From positions 2,356,001 to 2,420,000 of the forward strand of contig NZ_CP141179.1 in NCBI RefSeq assembly GCF_035599575.1: 64,000 bases of DNA, given 5' to 3'. Position 1 is the first letter of the stretch; every line of letters begins with the position of its first letter. This DNA comes from Roseovarius sp. Pro17 (GTDB lineage: Bacteria > Pseudomonadota > Alphaproteobacteria > Rhodobacterales > Rhodobacteraceae). Positions 50,358-60,435 of the stretch are shown piece after piece. The translations under genes and the position numbers were made by a program. Under the pieces are notes generated by a model that saw only the letters and a list, made by a program, of their open reading frames with translations, was not told the origin of the DNA and made no database searches.

Positions 50358-52450
50358 GCGGTTTCGATACTGTCGTCATCGTCGACTGGTCCGCGCGCTC
50401 AGCCCCCTCGCCCGCTAGACCTACCGCCGATGCGATCTGGATCGCCGTCGCGCGCGGTGGCGCAGCGGAGTGCAGCTATCACCGCACCCGCAGCGCGGCG
50501 ATGGGCGCGCTGACCGCCCTTTTTGACACCGAATTGGCGGCGGGGCGGCGCGTTCTGGCAGGCTTTGATTTCCCCTTTGGCTATCCACGCGGCTTTGCCC
50601 GCGCGCTGACCGGCGGTGACAATCCGCTGGCCGTCTGGGGCGCGCTGGCGGCCCGGATCAAGGACGGTGAGGACAACGCCAACAACCGCTTTGACGTCGC
50701 GCGCGCTATCAATGCGGCCCTGCCCGGAATCGGTCCCTTCTGGGGCTGCCCGGACGCGGTCGCTGACGATGTGCTGCCCGCCAAAGGCAACTTGCGCACA
50801 GGTCATGGCCTGCCTGAAAAACGCGAGTGCGAGGCCCGCCTGCCCCGTGCCCAAAGCTGTTGGAAGCTATACACCACAGGCTCGGTCGGTTCGCAGGCGC
50901 TGCTGGGTCTGCCGCGCCTACACCACTTGCGCCAGCGCTATGGCGATGTGCTGTCGGTCGCGCCGTTCCAGTCGCCGACCACACCCATCGTGCTGGCCGA
51001 GGTTTATCCCTCACTACTGGCCGACCACATCGCGGCCTCAGCCGAACCGGATGAGATCAAGGACCGCGCGCAGGTGCGCGTCTTGGCCGAAGCGCTGCAC
51101 GCCATGGGCGGCGCGCTGGAAACGATGCTGCGCGAAGGCAATGCAGAAGAGGGCTGGATCCTCGGCCTCGGGCATGAGGACGCGCTGAGTGCGCCGCCAG
51201 CCCCACCGCCTCTGCGCGACGATTGCTTTGCCATGCCCGCAGGCGTGGAATGGACGCCGGTCGATGACGCGCTTGCAGCGCTGCGCGCCGGGCTGCATCC
51301 GATTGTGCAGGCGGAGCGATGCAAAGTTGCAGATGCCTGCGGTCGTGTGCTGGCCGAACCCGCGACAGCCCTGCGCGCCAGCCCGCCGCACGCGAATTCG
51401 GCTATCGACGGCTACGGCTTTGCCTATGACAGCCTGCCGCCGGGCGATCCGGTGTTGCCTATTGCGCCGGGCCGCTCTGCCGCCGGGGCGCCTTATGAGG
51501 GCAACGTGCCGCGCGGCCATGCGCTGCGCATCCTGACGGGCGCCACGGTGCCCGAGGGCGTCGATACCATCGTGCTGGAAGAGGACACGCGACAAAGCGC
51601 AGGCCAGATCGCCTTTCGCGCGGGAATCAAGCGTGGCGCAAATACCCGCAAGGCGGGTGAGGACATGAGCGCAGGCGACAAAGCACTGCCCAAGGGCCGC
51701 GTCATGACCCCCGCCGATCTGGCGCTGCTGGCCTCGGTCGGCATCGGCGAGGTGTCGGTTTATCGGCGGCTGCGCGTCGCCGTCATTTCGACCGGGGACG
51801 AACTGATCGAGGCGGGTGGCGACGCGACCAAGGGCCAGATATTCGACGCGAACCGCCCGATGCTGCTGGCGCAGATCGCGGCGTGGGGGATGGAAGCTAT
51901 CGACATGGGCCGCGTCAGTGATGATCGCGCAGCCTTGCGCGCGGCGTTAGACGACGCGGCCTCGCGCGCCGACGTCATCCTCACCTCAGGCGGGGCGTCG
52001 GCGGGGGACGAGGACCACGTGTCGGCCCTTCTCACCGAGGCGGGCGCGATGCAACAGTGGCGCATCGCGCTGAAACCTGGCCGGCCGCTGGCGCTGGGGC
52101 TATGGAACGGCGCGCCGGTGTTCGGCCTGCCGGGCAATCCGGTGGCCGCACTGGTCTGCACGCTGATCTTTGCGCGCCCCGCGTTGGGATTGCTGGCCGG
52201 TGCGGGGTGGACAGAGCCGCAAGGCTTTAACGTGTCGGCGGGCTTCGAGAAGTCGAAGAAACCGGGCCGCCGCGAATATCTGCGCGCGCGCATCCGGGAT
52301 GGCCGCGCCGAAGTGTTTGCGTCCGAAGGATCGGGCCGCGTCAGCAGCCTTAGCTGGGCCGAGGGGCTGGTCGAACTGCCCGATGGCGCGGCGCAGATCG
52401 CAATAGGCGATCCGGTGCGCTACATCCCGTTCGGCAGTTTCGCCCTTTAG
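50354..52450 (+). CDS. moeA: MoeA molybdopterin molybdotransferase fused to an N-terminal DUF429-like domain
   Basis: A 698-residue two-domain protein with a GTG start overlapping the mobB stop (GTGA). Residues ~295-698 are a full MoeA, which inserts molybdenum into [35 protein letters not shown] core, [13 protein letters not shown], and [12 protein letters not shown] with [12 protein letters not shown]. Residues 1-290 are a separate domain: [13 protein letters not shown] (Asp-11), [15 protein letters not shown] (Asp-72), and [13 protein letters not shown], which resemble the DUF429-type predicted RNase-H-like fold. Standard MoeA is about 400 residues, so this domain is extra. Its role is unknown. 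Confidence 0.9.
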   Translation: MSGFDTVVIVDWSARSAPSPARPTADAIWIAVARGGAAECSYHRTRSAAMGALTALFDTELAAGRRVLAGFDFPFGYPRGFARALTGGDNPLAVWGALAARIKDGEDNANNRFDVARAINAALPGIGPFWGCPDAVADDVLPAKGNLRTGHGLPEKRECEARLPRAQSCWKLYTTGSVGSQALLGLPRLHHLRQRYGDVLSVAPFQSPTTPIVLAEVYPSLLADHIAASAEPDEIKDRAQVRVLAEALHAMGGALETMLREGNAEEGWILGLGHEDALSAPPAPPPLRDDCFAMPAGVEWTPVDDALAALRAGLHPIVQAERCKVADACGRVLAEPATALRASPPHANSAIDGYGFAYDSLPPGDPVLPIAPGRSAAGAPYEGNVPRGHALRILTGATVPEGVDTIVLEEDTRQSAGQIAFRAGIKRGANTRKAGEDMSAGDKALPKGRVMTPADLALLASVGIGEVSVYRRLRVAVISTGDELIEAGGDATKGQIFDANRPMLLAQIAAWGMEAIDMGRVSDDRAALRAALDDAASRADVILTSGGASAGDEDHVSALLTEAGAMQQWRIALKPGRPLALGLWNGAPVFGLPGNPVAALVCTLIFARPALGLLAGAGWTEPQGFNVSAGFEKSKKPGRREYLRARIRDGRAEVFASEGSGRVSSLSWAEGLVELPDGAAQIAIGDPVRYIPFGSFAL

Positions 52451-53475
52451 CGCGCGCCCCACGTATCCGACAGTCGGTAGCCCCCCGGCCAAGGATCGTC
52501 GGGGTCCAGCATGTGCTGATGCGTGCCGGTGATCCAGCCGCGCCCTGAAATCTCGGGGATAATCGCGGGCCTGCCGCCCACCGTAGTCTCGCTCACGATG
52601 CGTCCCGTAAAGGTCGAGCCGATCAGCGACACAGCGGTCAGGGTGTCCTCGGGCGTCATCTGACCGCGCGCCGCCAGCACCGCCATCCGCGCGCTCAGCG
52701 CCGTGCCGGTGGGCGAGCGGTCGATTTTGCCAGGGCGCACGGCCACGGCAGCGCCAGCGCGCAACTGATGGCCGTCGCGCACGACCGGTCCGGCAAAAAG
52801 GCAGAACGAAATATGGCGCCAATCCGGGTTCTCGGGATGGTGAAATCCCAGCACCTCATTCGCTGCCGCAGTGATGCGCACGCCGAGGCGGGCCAGATCA
52901 TGCGCCTCGTCCGGCACCAGCGAAAACCCCAGAGCCGCGGCATCGACAAAGACGAAACTGTCGCCCCCATAGGCAGTATCGACGCTCAGCGTGCCCAGAC
53001 CTTCGACCTCGAGCGTGGTGTCCAACTGCGCGGCAAAACTGGGCAAGTTCTGCACAAATATGCGCTCGGCCTTGCCGTTTCGGCATTCCGCGCGGACCTT
53101 CACCAGACCGCCGGGTGCCTCCAGCAACATCTCGGTTACGGGCTCACTCACGGGCACGATACCGCTGTCCAGCAGCACCGTCGCGACGCAGATCGAGTTC
53201 GAACCGGACATGGGCGGCGTATCCTCAGGCTCCATGATGATGAACGCCGCATCGGCGCGCGGATCCTTGGGCGGGACCAGCAGATTGACATGGCGAAAGA
53301 CACCGCCGCGCGGCTCGTTCAGCACGAAATTGCGCAAGGTGTTGTCGCGCGCGATCCAGCGGCTCTGCTCCCATATCGTATCGCCGGGGGGCGGCGCGAC
53401 GCCGCCAACGATGACGTCGCCCACCTCGCCCTCGGCATGGGCGGAAATGACGTGGATTGTCTTGGTGCTGCGCAT
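52447..53475 (-). CDS. proline racemase family protein with Ser/Thr in the catalytic positions
   Basis: A 342-residue member of the proline racemase superfamily. Where racemases and 4-hydroxyproline epimerases have MCGHGT and DRSPCGTG, this protein has [15 protein letters not shown] (Ser-90) and [14 protein letters not shown] (Thr-256). The second Cys to Thr change is what marks trans-3-hydroxy-L-proline dehydratases, while the first Cys to Ser is unusual in combination. A dehydratase of a hydroxyproline isomer is the best guess, not a racemase. It is the last gene of the hydroxyproline operon, 13 bp after acnX, and its stop overlaps the converging moeA stop by 4 bases. Confidence 0.82.
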   Translation of the reverse strand: MRSTKTIHVISAHAEGEVGDVIVGGVAPPPGDTIWEQSRWIARDNTLRNFVLNEPRGGVFRHVNLLVPPKDPRADAAFIIMEPEDTPPMSGSNSICVATVLLDSGIVPVSEPVTEMLLEAPGGLVKVRAECRNGKAERIFVQNLPSFAAQLDTTLEVEGLGTLSVDTAYGGDSFVFVDAAALGFSLVPDEAHDLARLGVRITAAANEVLGFHHPENPDWRHISFCLFAGPVVRDGHQLRAGAAVAVRPGKIDRSPTGTALSARMAVLAARGQMTPEDTLTAVSLIGSTFTGRIVSETTVGGRPAIIPEISGRGWITGTHQHMLDPDDPWPGGYRLSDTWGAR

Positions 53476-53488
53476 TGGAATCGCCTTT

Positions 53489-55168
53489 CTAAATAGTCAG
53501 CCAATGGGGCGGCTCGTTGCGGGCCTGCCCTGTCACAGCCGCATCGGCGCAATCAGCGAGGCTGCCGAAACGCACCTCTCGCCCCGACAGGCCCGGCGCG
53601 TAATGGGCGTATTTACCGGAATTGGTCATCAATACCTTGGCTGAGGGCGGAAACACCGGCTCCGAGATCGAGCACCAGCAGATGTCTGGGACAACCTGCA
53701 CGCCGGATGCCTCGAGCCGGGTCAGGAGACCTTCGACCGCGAGCGCATCCAGCACTTGCTGGCCGACGGTGACAATCACCGCCGTATCCGCGTGCCGCGC
53801 GCGCCCCGCGAGGGCCGCGTCCAGCGCGTAGCATTCAGACAGCGAGAAATGCGGGCTGCCAAACGCGATCAGATCGACCTGCGCGGGGCCTGCGTTGAAC
53901 TGCCGCCACGCCTCGGCCAGATCAGCTGGCGTGATGCGAACTGCATCGGCATCTGGGATCAATGCGCCCACGGCCTCGGGCGTGACGCCTGCGACATGCA
54001 GCATCGGTGCAGCCGAGGTGGTGCCGAAGGCGGCGCACAGCGCCTTTAGGTCATCGGGCGTCGGCGACGTATTCTCAAGGCCTGTCAGCAACGGAATGCG
54101 ATCCGGTGCGGCGCGCCCCGCCAGCCACCCCAGCAAAGGCCAGAGCGCGTCATCGTGGCCATCGGGCAGATCCACATGAACCGCCCGCAGCGCGGCGCGG
54201 CCTTCATCCAGATAGACGCCCGACAGTGGCGCGCGCCCGGTGATGGCAATAAACAGGTCCATGAAATCCGGGTGCTTGACCGTGCGCGCGCCCAGCACGG
54301 AATTGGCGTAGATGACGGCGTTCGATTCCGACCAGCCGATCATTTCGCCCAAGCCCGGCGCATCCTGCAAGAGGTAAGGCGCGCAAGTGAAACTGGGGCG
54401 CGCGCCCATCTCGACATAGGCGTCGGCCAGGCGCTGCGCGGGGCCGCCGAAACTGGGCGGGACACCCTGATCGCGCCAATGCGCATGATCGACGGAAATC
54501 GCGTTCATCGTCGTCGGCACGCGCACCCGCGCACCCATATCGGCCATCGCGCGGGCAAAGGTCAGGTTCGCCGGGCTGGCGTAGATGCAGCCATCAATAT
54601 GCGCGCGGGTGACGTCCGTCAGGCGTGACGCCCCCTGCCCTGCGGCCATGGTGCAGATCACTTCGAGTGCCAGTTTTGACGCCTCACCTTCGGCACCGCC
54701 CAGCATGGCGCGGTCGCTCTCGGTCAGGTCCAGCGCGGCAGTCGGCGGCGGGGCGATGTCCAGCGTCCAGTCATCTGCGACCAACCGCCCGCGTTCAATC
54801 ATCGCGTGCTCAGCCTGTGCCAGTCGGTCCCAGTTATCAGCGCCCAAACGTAGCACCGCCAACGGCTTGGCGAACATGCGCCCGGCGATCAGCGCGCCCA
54901 GCGTCAGGATGTCCTCCTCCTCACGAAAAACCAGCGCTGCGGGCGCGTTGCCGCCCAGCGCCAGTTCCAGCACCACGCCGCTGCCGGTGCAGGAGCCGCG
55001 GCTCGTGGGTATCAGCAGCACCGCCCCGGCCAGCGAACGGCCATGCAGCGGGTGATGCGCGTCGATCACTATGCCTGTCGCAGCATCGACACCGCCCCAG
55101 AAGCTGAGGCCATCAGGGCTGGCCATGACCGGCCCTTGGGCGGCGGCCTCGACGATGATCTGCGCCAT
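53489..55168 (-). CDS. acnX: aconitase X, fused small and large domains (cis-3-hydroxy-L-proline dehydratase)
   Basis: A 559-residue aconitase-superfamily protein. The N-terminal ~135 residues are the swivel (DUF126, small subunit) domain with [20 protein letters not shown]. The remainder is the DUF521 large domain, with [52 protein letters not shown], and C-terminal Cys/Ser-containing segments ([32 protein letters not shown]). Bacterial AcnX enzymes characterised so far dehydrate cis-3-hydroxy-L-proline to pyrroline-2-carboxylate. Fusion of the two halves is one known type. It lies 12 bp after the epimerase gene. Confidence 0.9.
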   Translation of the reverse strand: MAQIIVEAAAQGPVMASPDGLSFWGGVDAATGIVIDAHHPLHGRSLAGAVLLIPTSRGSCTGSGVVLELALGGNAPAALVFREEEDILTLGALIAGRMFAKPLAVLRLGADNWDRLAQAEHAMIERGRLVADDWTLDIAPPPTAALDLTESDRAMLGGAEGEASKLALEVICTMAAGQGASRLTDVTRAHIDGCIYASPANLTFARAMADMGARVRVPTTMNAISVDHAHWRDQGVPPSFGGPAQRLADAYVEMGARPSFTCAPYLLQDAPGLGEMIGWSESNAVIYANSVLGARTVKHPDFMDLFIAITGRAPLSGVYLDEGRAALRAVHVDLPDGHDDALWPLLGWLAGRAAPDRIPLLTGLENTSPTPDDLKALCAAFGTTSAAPMLHVAGVTPEAVGALIPDADAVRITPADLAEAWRQFNAGPAQVDLIAFGSPHFSLSECYALDAALAGRARHADTAVIVTVGQQVLDALAVEGLLTRLEASGVQVVPDICWCSISEPVFPPSAKVLMTNSGKYAHYAPGLSGREVRFGSLADCADAAVTGQARNEPPHWLTI

Positions 55169-55180
55169 ATGCGTCCCTTT

Positions 55181-56182
55181 TCAGATAACCACAAAGCCAT
55201 GCGCGAACGGATCACGCTCGTCGATAAAGATGGTGTTGAAGCCCGTCACGCGCGCCCACCCGGCGATGGAGGGGATGATGGCGGGGCGGCCCGCGACCTC
55301 GGTCGCCGCCTCGACGCGGCCCGAAAATAGCGAGCCAATTATACTCTCGTGGACGAACTCATCGCCCGGTTTCAGCAGCCCCTTGGCCGCGCGCTGTGCC
55401 ATGCGCGCCGAGGTGCCGGTGCCGCAGGGCGAGCGGTCAATCGCTTTGTCGCCGTAGAACACCGCGTTGCGCGCATGGGCCTCGGGCCTGCGAGGCGCGC
55501 CGGTCCACAGGATGTGGCTGAGGCCATTGATTGCGGGGTGTTCGGGGTGGATAAACTCGTATTTCGCATTCAGCGCCGCGCGTAGTTTCGGGCTGAGACC
55601 GATCAACTGCGAGGCGGTGAAATCGGCGATATCCTGAAAATTCGCCTGAGGTTCGACGATAGCGTAGAAATTGCCACCATAGGCGACGTCGACGACCACC
55701 TCACCCAGACCTTCGACATGGGCGGTTAGCCCTTCGGAGTGCAGGAACCCCGGCACGTTGGTCAGGCGCACTTCTTCGACAAATCGCCCCTCTTGGCGGT
55801 AGGTCACATCGACCCGGCCCGCCGGTGTCTCTAACGCCAGTTGGCCCGGCACAGCGGGTTTCACCAATCCGTTTTCCAGCGCGATGGTGACGGTCCCGAT
55901 GGTGCCATGTCCACACATGGGCAGGCAGCCGGACGTCTCGATAAACAGAACGGCAATATCACAATCGGCGCGCGTCGGCGGATAGAGGATCGCACCCGAC
56001 ATCTGATCATGCCCCCGCGGCTCAAACATCAGGCCGGTGCGGATCCAATCATATTCGGCCAGAAAATGCGCGCGTTTCTCCAGCATGGTCGCGCCGCGCA
56101 GCAGGGGTGCGCCGCCGGTGACGAGGCGCACAGGGTTGCCGCAGGTGTGACCGTCGATGCAGGGAAAGGTGTATTGCATCAT
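55181..56182 (-). CDS. 4-hydroxyproline 2-epimerase
   Basis: Interconverts trans-4-hydroxy-L-proline and cis-4-hydroxy-D-proline, the entry step of bacterial hydroxyproline use. The 333 residues carry IDGHTCGNPVRLV at the N-terminus, catalytic Cys-90 in CLPMCGHGTIGTV and Cys-253 in AIDRSPCGTGTSARMAQ, the normal two-thiol pair. IDGHTCGNP favours hydroxyproline over proline as substrate; so does the neighbourhood (D-amino-acid dehydrogenase, AcnX). It overlaps the dehydrogenase gene by 4 bases. Confidence 0.92.
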   Translation of the reverse strand: MMQYTFPCIDGHTCGNPVRLVTGGAPLLRGATMLEKRAHFLAEYDWIRTGLMFEPRGHDQMSGAILYPPTRADCDIAVLFIETSGCLPMCGHGTIGTVTIALENGLVKPAVPGQLALETPAGRVDVTYRQEGRFVEEVRLTNVPGFLHSEGLTAHVEGLGEVVVDVAYGGNFYAIVEPQANFQDIADFTASQLIGLSPKLRAALNAKYEFIHPEHPAINGLSHILWTGAPRRPEAHARNAVFYGDKAIDRSPCGTGTSARMAQRAAKGLLKPGDEFVHESIIGSLFSGRVEAATEVAGRPAIIPSIAGWARVTGFNTIFIDERDPFAHGFVVI

Positions 56183-57414
56183 GAATGCCTCGTGAAACGC
56201 GCAGGTGAGAATGGGGTCATGTCAATCCCCGGTGCTTGCCCTGTCAAGATATCAGCGACAATGGCCGCCGTCGCGGTCGATTGGGTGAGGCCCAGATGCC
56301 CATGACCAAAGGCGCAGACCGCGTTCGGGTGACCGGGCAGCACGCCAATGGCAGGCAGGCTATCGGGCAGCGACGGGCGAAACCCCATCCACTGCGTGCC
56401 GCCAGTGGTATCGAGGCCGGGCAGAAACTGGGCAGCCTTGTGCAGCATGGCATCGGCGCGGGCATAGTTCGGCGGGGCGTTCAGCCCGCCCAGCTCCACC
56501 GCGCCGCCAACGCGCAGTTGCCCCGCCAGTTTCGACACGACGAAACCGTGGTTGGGAAACGTGATATGTTGGCGCAGATCAAAGCCGCCATTCGGCAGCG
56601 TGGTATTATAACCCCGCTCGGTCTCCAGCGGGATACGCACGCCAGCAGTGCGGGTCAGATGATGCGAGTGTGCACCCGCTGCGATGACGACGCGGCCCGT
56701 CATGTCGCCGGCGCTCGTGCGCAGGCCATCCGGCGTCAGCGTCTCGGCGTTAGCGATGACAATCTCGCCGCCGCCCGCGCGGACCTTGTCGGCCAGCGCC
56801 AGCACATAGGCCATGGGATCGTCGATGGTCGCCCAGCCGGGGGTAAAGGTCGCGTGGGTAAATCGCGGCGACAGACCCGGTTGCATCTGGGCAAGGTCAT
56901 CACCCTCAAGGTGGCGGAACTCGACGCCGCCCGCCTCGCGTGCGCGCCAACCATCGAGGGATGCGTTAAATTCGCGCGCGCCCTCATAGACCTGCAACTG
57001 ACCCTCGCGGCGCAGCATGTTCGACGCACCCGCGCGCGCCAGAAAGCCGTCGAGCGTGTCCTGCGACAGGTGCATCAACGCCGCCTGCGCGCGGGTCGAT
57101 GCGGCCACCTGCGCCGGGCGGCTGGCCCGCCAAAAGCGCCACATCCACGGTAAGATGCGCGGCGCATAGGTGAGCGGCACGCTGAGCGGTCCGAGCGGGT
57201 CCAGCAGCCATTTCGGGGCCTGACGGATGATACGCGGCGAGGCCAGCGGCAGGATATCGGCAAAGGCAAAGGCGCCCGCATTGCCCGCCGACGCACCCGC
57301 CGCTGGGCCGGTGCGGTCGACGACGCGCACAGACAGTCCGCGCACCTGCGCCTCGAGCGCGATCGACAGGCCAACGACGCCCGCCCCGACGATCAACACG
57401 TCCGGCTGCGCCAT
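56179..57414 (-). CDS. FAD-dependent D-amino-acid (cis-4-hydroxy-D-proline) dehydrogenase
   Basis: A 411-residue DadA-like oxidoreductase: PDVLIVGAGVVGLSIALEAQ (FAD motif), GASAGNAGAFAFADILPLA, GRVVIAAGAHSHHLT, ERGYNTTLPNGGFDLRQ, and GFRPSLPDSLPAIGVLPGHP followed by FGHGHLGLTQSTATAAIVAD. In the pathway it oxidises cis-4-hydroxy-D-proline made by the epimerase to pyrroline-4-hydroxy-2-carboxylate. I use the ATG at 57414, which overlaps the ABC ATPase stop by one base (TGATG). Single-subunit form. Confidence 0.9.
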   Translation of the reverse strand: MAQPDVLIVGAGVVGLSIALEAQVRGLSVRVVDRTGPAAGASAGNAGAFAFADILPLASPRIIRQAPKWLLDPLGPLSVPLTYAPRILPWMWRFWRASRPAQVAASTRAQAALMHLSQDTLDGFLARAGASNMLRREGQLQVYEGAREFNASLDGWRAREAGGVEFRHLEGDDLAQMQPGLSPRFTHATFTPGWATIDDPMAYVLALADKVRAGGGEIVIANAETLTPDGLRTSAGDMTGRVVIAAGAHSHHLTRTAGVRIPLETERGYNTTLPNGGFDLRQHITFPNHGFVVSKLAGQLRVGGAVELGGLNAPPNYARADAMLHKAAQFLPGLDTTGGTQWMGFRPSLPDSLPAIGVLPGHPNAVCAFGHGHLGLTQSTATAAIVADILTGQAPGIDMTPFSPARFTRHS

Positions 57415-58136
57415 CAACGCACGCTCGACAGGAATTTGCGGGTTGCCTCGTTCTTGGCATCGCCGAAAATCTGCTCGGGTGGGCCGATCTCGGCCATGAC
57501 GCCGCTCTCAAAATAGGCGACCCGGTTCGATACATCGCGCGCGAAACCCATCTCGTGCGTGACGCAGATCATAGTCATCCCATCGCTCGCCAGCAGCTTG
57601 AGCGTATCCAGAACCTCCCCCACCAGTTGCGGATCGAGCGCCGATGTCACCTCGTCAAAGAGCATGTAATCAGGCGACATCGCCAGCGCGCGGGCGATTG
57701 CCATACGCTGCTGCTGCCCGCCCGAAAGGCGGCTGGGATAGACCTTGAGCTTGTCCGCGAGGCCGACATGCGTCAGCTGTTTGACCGCAATTTCCTCGGC
57801 CTCAGCGCGGCCCATGCCCTTGACCTTGCGCGGGGCGAGCGTGACGTTTTCCAGCACGGTCAGATGCGGGAACGCGTTGAACTGCTGAAACACGATGCCG
57901 ATGCGCTGGCGCAGTTTGTTGATGTCGGTGCTGCGCGCATGAACGACCGTGCCGTCGACGGTGATGCGGCCGCTGTCGATCGGCTCCAGCCCGTTGATGC
58001 AGGTCAGCAGCGTCGATTTGCCGGACCCTGAGCCGCCAATCACCGACACGACCTCGCCCTTGGCCACGGTCAGGTCGATCCCCTTCAGCACCTTCAATGC
58101 GCCAAACGATTTGTGGACGTCCTCAATCTCAATCAT
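57414..58136 (-). CDS. polar amino acid ABC transporter ATP-binding protein
   Basis: ATPase of a PAAT-type importer. The 240 residues start at the ATG at 58136 (MIEIEDVHKSFGALKVLKGI) and show Walker A SVIGGSGSGKSTLLTCINGL, Q-loop FQQFNAFPHLTVLENV, signature PSRLSGGQQQRMAIARALAM, Walker B YMLFDEVTSALDPQLV, and CVTHEMGFARDVSNRVAY. It overlaps the permease gene by 8 bases. Confidence 0.95.
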   Translation of the reverse strand: MIEIEDVHKSFGALKVLKGIDLTVAKGEVVSVIGGSGSGKSTLLTCINGLEPIDSGRITVDGTVVHARSTDINKLRQRIGIVFQQFNAFPHLTVLENVTLAPRKVKGMGRAEAEEIAVKQLTHVGLADKLKVYPSRLSGGQQQRMAIARALAMSPDYMLFDEVTSALDPQLVGEVLDTLKLLASDGMTMICVTHEMGFARDVSNRVAYFESGVMAEIGPPEQIFGDAKNEATRKFLSSVR

Positions 58137-58782
58137 TCTCTTTCCACTTTCTTTCAAGGCGTCCGCCCAGCCGCGCAATAGGAAAGCTGAGGGCGAAATA
58201 GATCGCGCCGGCGATCATGAGGATCAGCATCGGCTCTTGCAGGCGCGTGACGATGATCTGGCTGGCCCGCAACAACTCGATGATACCCAGCCACAGCACC
58301 AGCGCGCTGTCCTTCATCACGCCCAGCGTCAGGCCAATCCAGCTGGGAAGACCCACGCGCAGCGCCATGGGAAACACGATCTGCGTCAGGTCCTGCCCCC
58401 AAGTCATCCCCAGCGAGCGTGCTGCGCGGCGCGTCACTGGTGGAACGGCGTCGATCGCGCCGCGCACGATCTCGGTGCAATAGGCCGAGGTATAGAGCGC
58501 CAGCACGATGCAGGACGTGGTGAACGGCGATATCTGTAACCCTGCGATGGCCTGAAACGCGTTGGCCAGGATCAACTGGATCAGCAGCGGGACCGAGCGA
58601 AAGATATCCAGCACGAACACCAGTGGCAGCGTCGCCCAAGGGCTGACATGGCTGCGCAGCACGCCGAACGCGACGCCCATCAGCGTGCCACCCGTGACGG
58701 CGAAGAATGTGATCGCCAGCGTAACGCCAGCGCCCTTCATCATGAACCACAGATCGCTGAGGGTAAGGCCTGTATCGAACAT
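58129..58782 (-). CDS. amino acid ABC transporter permease
   Basis: A 217-residue permease of the HisMQ type with five hydrophobic segments (GVTLAITFFAVTGGTLMGV, LPLVFVLDIFRSVPLLIQL, SCIVLALYTSAYCTEIVRGA, and further) and the EAA-like loop EIVRGAIDAVPPVTRRAARSLGMTW. It is 10 bp after the other permease gene. Confidence 0.94.
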   Translation of the reverse strand: MFDTGLTLSDLWFMMKGAGVTLAITFFAVTGGTLMGVAFGVLRSHVSPWATLPLVFVLDIFRSVPLLIQLILANAFQAIAGLQISPFTTSCIVLALYTSAYCTEIVRGAIDAVPPVTRRAARSLGMTWGQDLTQIVFPMALRVGLPSWIGLTLGVMKDSALVLWLGIIELLRASQIIVTRLQEPMLILMIAGAIYFALSFPIARLGGRLERKWKEND

Positions 58783-58792
58783 ACTCAGCCCC

Positions 58793-59458
58793 TCAATACC
58801 GGAAGAGACGCCAGGCGAGCAGACGCGCGCCCAGCATCACCGCCTTGGCAATGCAGTAATAAATGACGCCCGCCAGCGCGAACAATTCAAACGTGCGGAA
58901 GGTGCGGGAATTCATCGCCTGCGTGACGCCGGTGAGGTCGGTGTTCATGCCCACGGTGACGCCCAGCGACGTCATCAGGATCGCCCAGACCATCTGGTTC
59001 GTCGTCGGCAGGAATGCGATGCGAAACATCTGTGGCGCAATGATCAAACGAAACGCCTTGGCCGGGCCCATGCCCAGCGAGCGGCCTGCCCGTGCCTGCG
59101 TATCGGGGATGGCACGCAGCGCGCCACGGAACGTCTCGCAGAGATATCCGGCGTTGTTGAACGTGATCCCCGCCAGCAATGCGACGAACGGGCTGAGGTA
59201 GATGCCAAACGATCCGAGACCGAAATGCGCCATGTAGATCTGGAACAACGCGGGCGTATTGCGCGCCACCTCGACCCATGCGGTCGCAGGCGCGCGTAGC
59301 CAGCGCGATTTTGAGTTGCGCCCAACCGCCAGTAGCACCGCGATGGTGATGCCCAGCACCATCGACAGAAGGGAGATCTGCATCGTGACCAATGCGCCCT
59401 CCAGCATCTGCGGAAGGGCGCGAAAGGCTTGTCGCCATTGGAATGTGTATTCGAACAT
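58793..59458 (-). CDS. amino acid ABC transporter permease
   Basis: Second HisMQ-type permease, 221 residues: MQISLLSMVLGITIAVLLAV, ARNTPALFQIYMAHFGLG, FVALLAGITFNNAGYLCET, and the EAA loop ETFRGALRAIPDTQARAGRSLGM. The two permeases and one ATPase make a complete polar amino acid importer with the substrate-binding protein encoded upstream. Confidence 0.94.
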   Translation of the reverse strand: MFEYTFQWRQAFRALPQMLEGALVTMQISLLSMVLGITIAVLLAVGRNSKSRWLRAPATAWVEVARNTPALFQIYMAHFGLGSFGIYLSPFVALLAGITFNNAGYLCETFRGALRAIPDTQARAGRSLGMGPAKAFRLIIAPQMFRIAFLPTTNQMVWAILMTSLGVTVGMNTDLTGVTQAMNSRTFRTFELFALAGVIYYCIAKAVMLGARLLAWRLFRY

Positions 59459-59490
59459 GCGCGCTCCGGTCAGGGGCCAAGCTAGTCAGC

Positions 59491-59527
59491 GAGGCGGGCG
59501 GGGGGCGCACGGCCCTTCGCCCGCCTC
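59491..59527 (-). other. strong hairpin between substrate-binding protein and permease genes
   Basis: GAGGCGGGCG...CGCCCGCCTC is a perfect 10-bp inverted repeat with an inner GGG/CCC pairing, immediately after the binding-protein stop and before the first permease. No T-run follows. Hairpins in this place commonly protect the 3' end of the binding-protein mRNA so that it is made in excess over membrane parts. Confidence 0.7.
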
Positions 59528-59536
59528 GGGGTGGGG

Positions 59537-60346
59537 TCAGTAATAGACCTTGTCGACGGTCAGGCGGGGCGCGTCGCCGCCGATATACTGCTCATACAAC
59601 TCTTGGTAGCGGCCTGTGCGAACCTGCTGGTTCACAAACAGGTCAAGGTAGTTCAGCAGGCCATATTCCTGACGCAGCGCAATCAACCCGACATAATCAA
59701 CGTCATAGGGTGCCTCGCCGGTCATGCTTAGGCCATCGTATTTGCCACCCTGCACAATGGCGGATGCGACGGTCGAGGTCACGGTCGTCGCGTCGATCTG
59801 GCCCTGCGACAGCGCCAGAAACACGTCTGCCTGGCTCTGATACGAGCGGAAGCTACCGCCTTTGTCCCACTTCTTGATGTCCTCCTCCAGACGGATCGCC
59901 TCATAGGTGCCCGCGACCGAACCGACAGTGCGATCAGCCAGATCCTCGTAGCTCTGAAGATTTGCATCTGCATTCGTCACCACGTTAAAGGTGAACGCGA
60001 AATAGGGGATGGTAAAGCCAACTGTGCGCGCCCGCTCCAACGTGTCCGAGGTGGATGCGATGCCCACATCCGCGCGACCCGACACCAGCGCGGGGATACG
60101 GTCCGGGAACGGCGTTTCGACGATCTCGGCCTTAACATCCAGCGCCTTGGCCAGATCGTTGCAGTAATCGACGTCAAAGCCGACCGGCTCGTTGTTTGCA
60201 TCGCGCGAGCCCATGGGCGGAAAGTCCAGCACCACGGCACAGCGCAATGTACCCGAGGAAATGATATCGTCCAGCTTGTCCGCCTGAGCAGCGGGTGACA
60301 CCAGCGCCGCGGCGACCAGCGCGCCTGCAAAGTTCATGAATTTCAT
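59537..60346 (-). CDS. amino acid ABC transporter substrate-binding protein
   Basis: Periplasmic binding protein of 269 residues. Signal peptide MKFMNFAGALVAAALVSPAAQA, then the SBP family 3 fold: GTLRCAVVLDFPPMGSRDA, EPVGFDVDYCNDLAKALDV, ERARTVGFTIPYFAFTFNVV, and DRTVGSVAGTYEA. GGGAG lies 7 bases before the ATG. It is the first gene of the ABC-catabolic operon; ligand is inferred to be a hydroxyproline from the enzymes downstream. Confidence 0.94.
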   Translation of the reverse strand: MKFMNFAGALVAAALVSPAAQADKLDDIISSGTLRCAVVLDFPPMGSRDANNEPVGFDVDYCNDLAKALDVKAEIVETPFPDRIPALVSGRADVGIASTSDTLERARTVGFTIPYFAFTFNVVTNADANLQSYEDLADRTVGSVAGTYEAIRLEEDIKKWDKGGSFRSYQSQADVFLALSQGQIDATTVTSTVASAIVQGGKYDGLSMTGEAPYDVDYVGLIALRQEYGLLNYLDLFVNQQVRTGRYQELYEQYIGGDAPRLTVDKVYY

Positions 60347-60435
60347 TTTTGTTCTCCCTGTTGCGCCCCCAACGATCCCCGCCGCGATGGCAGCGAGTCG
60401 GGAACGATTTTAAGCGAACACCACTTCTGTTTTGA

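Noticed and set aside
52768..54628. Plus-strand frames opposite the racemase-family and acnX genes
   Set aside because: No motifs or RBS, and the opposite-strand proteins are unambiguous.
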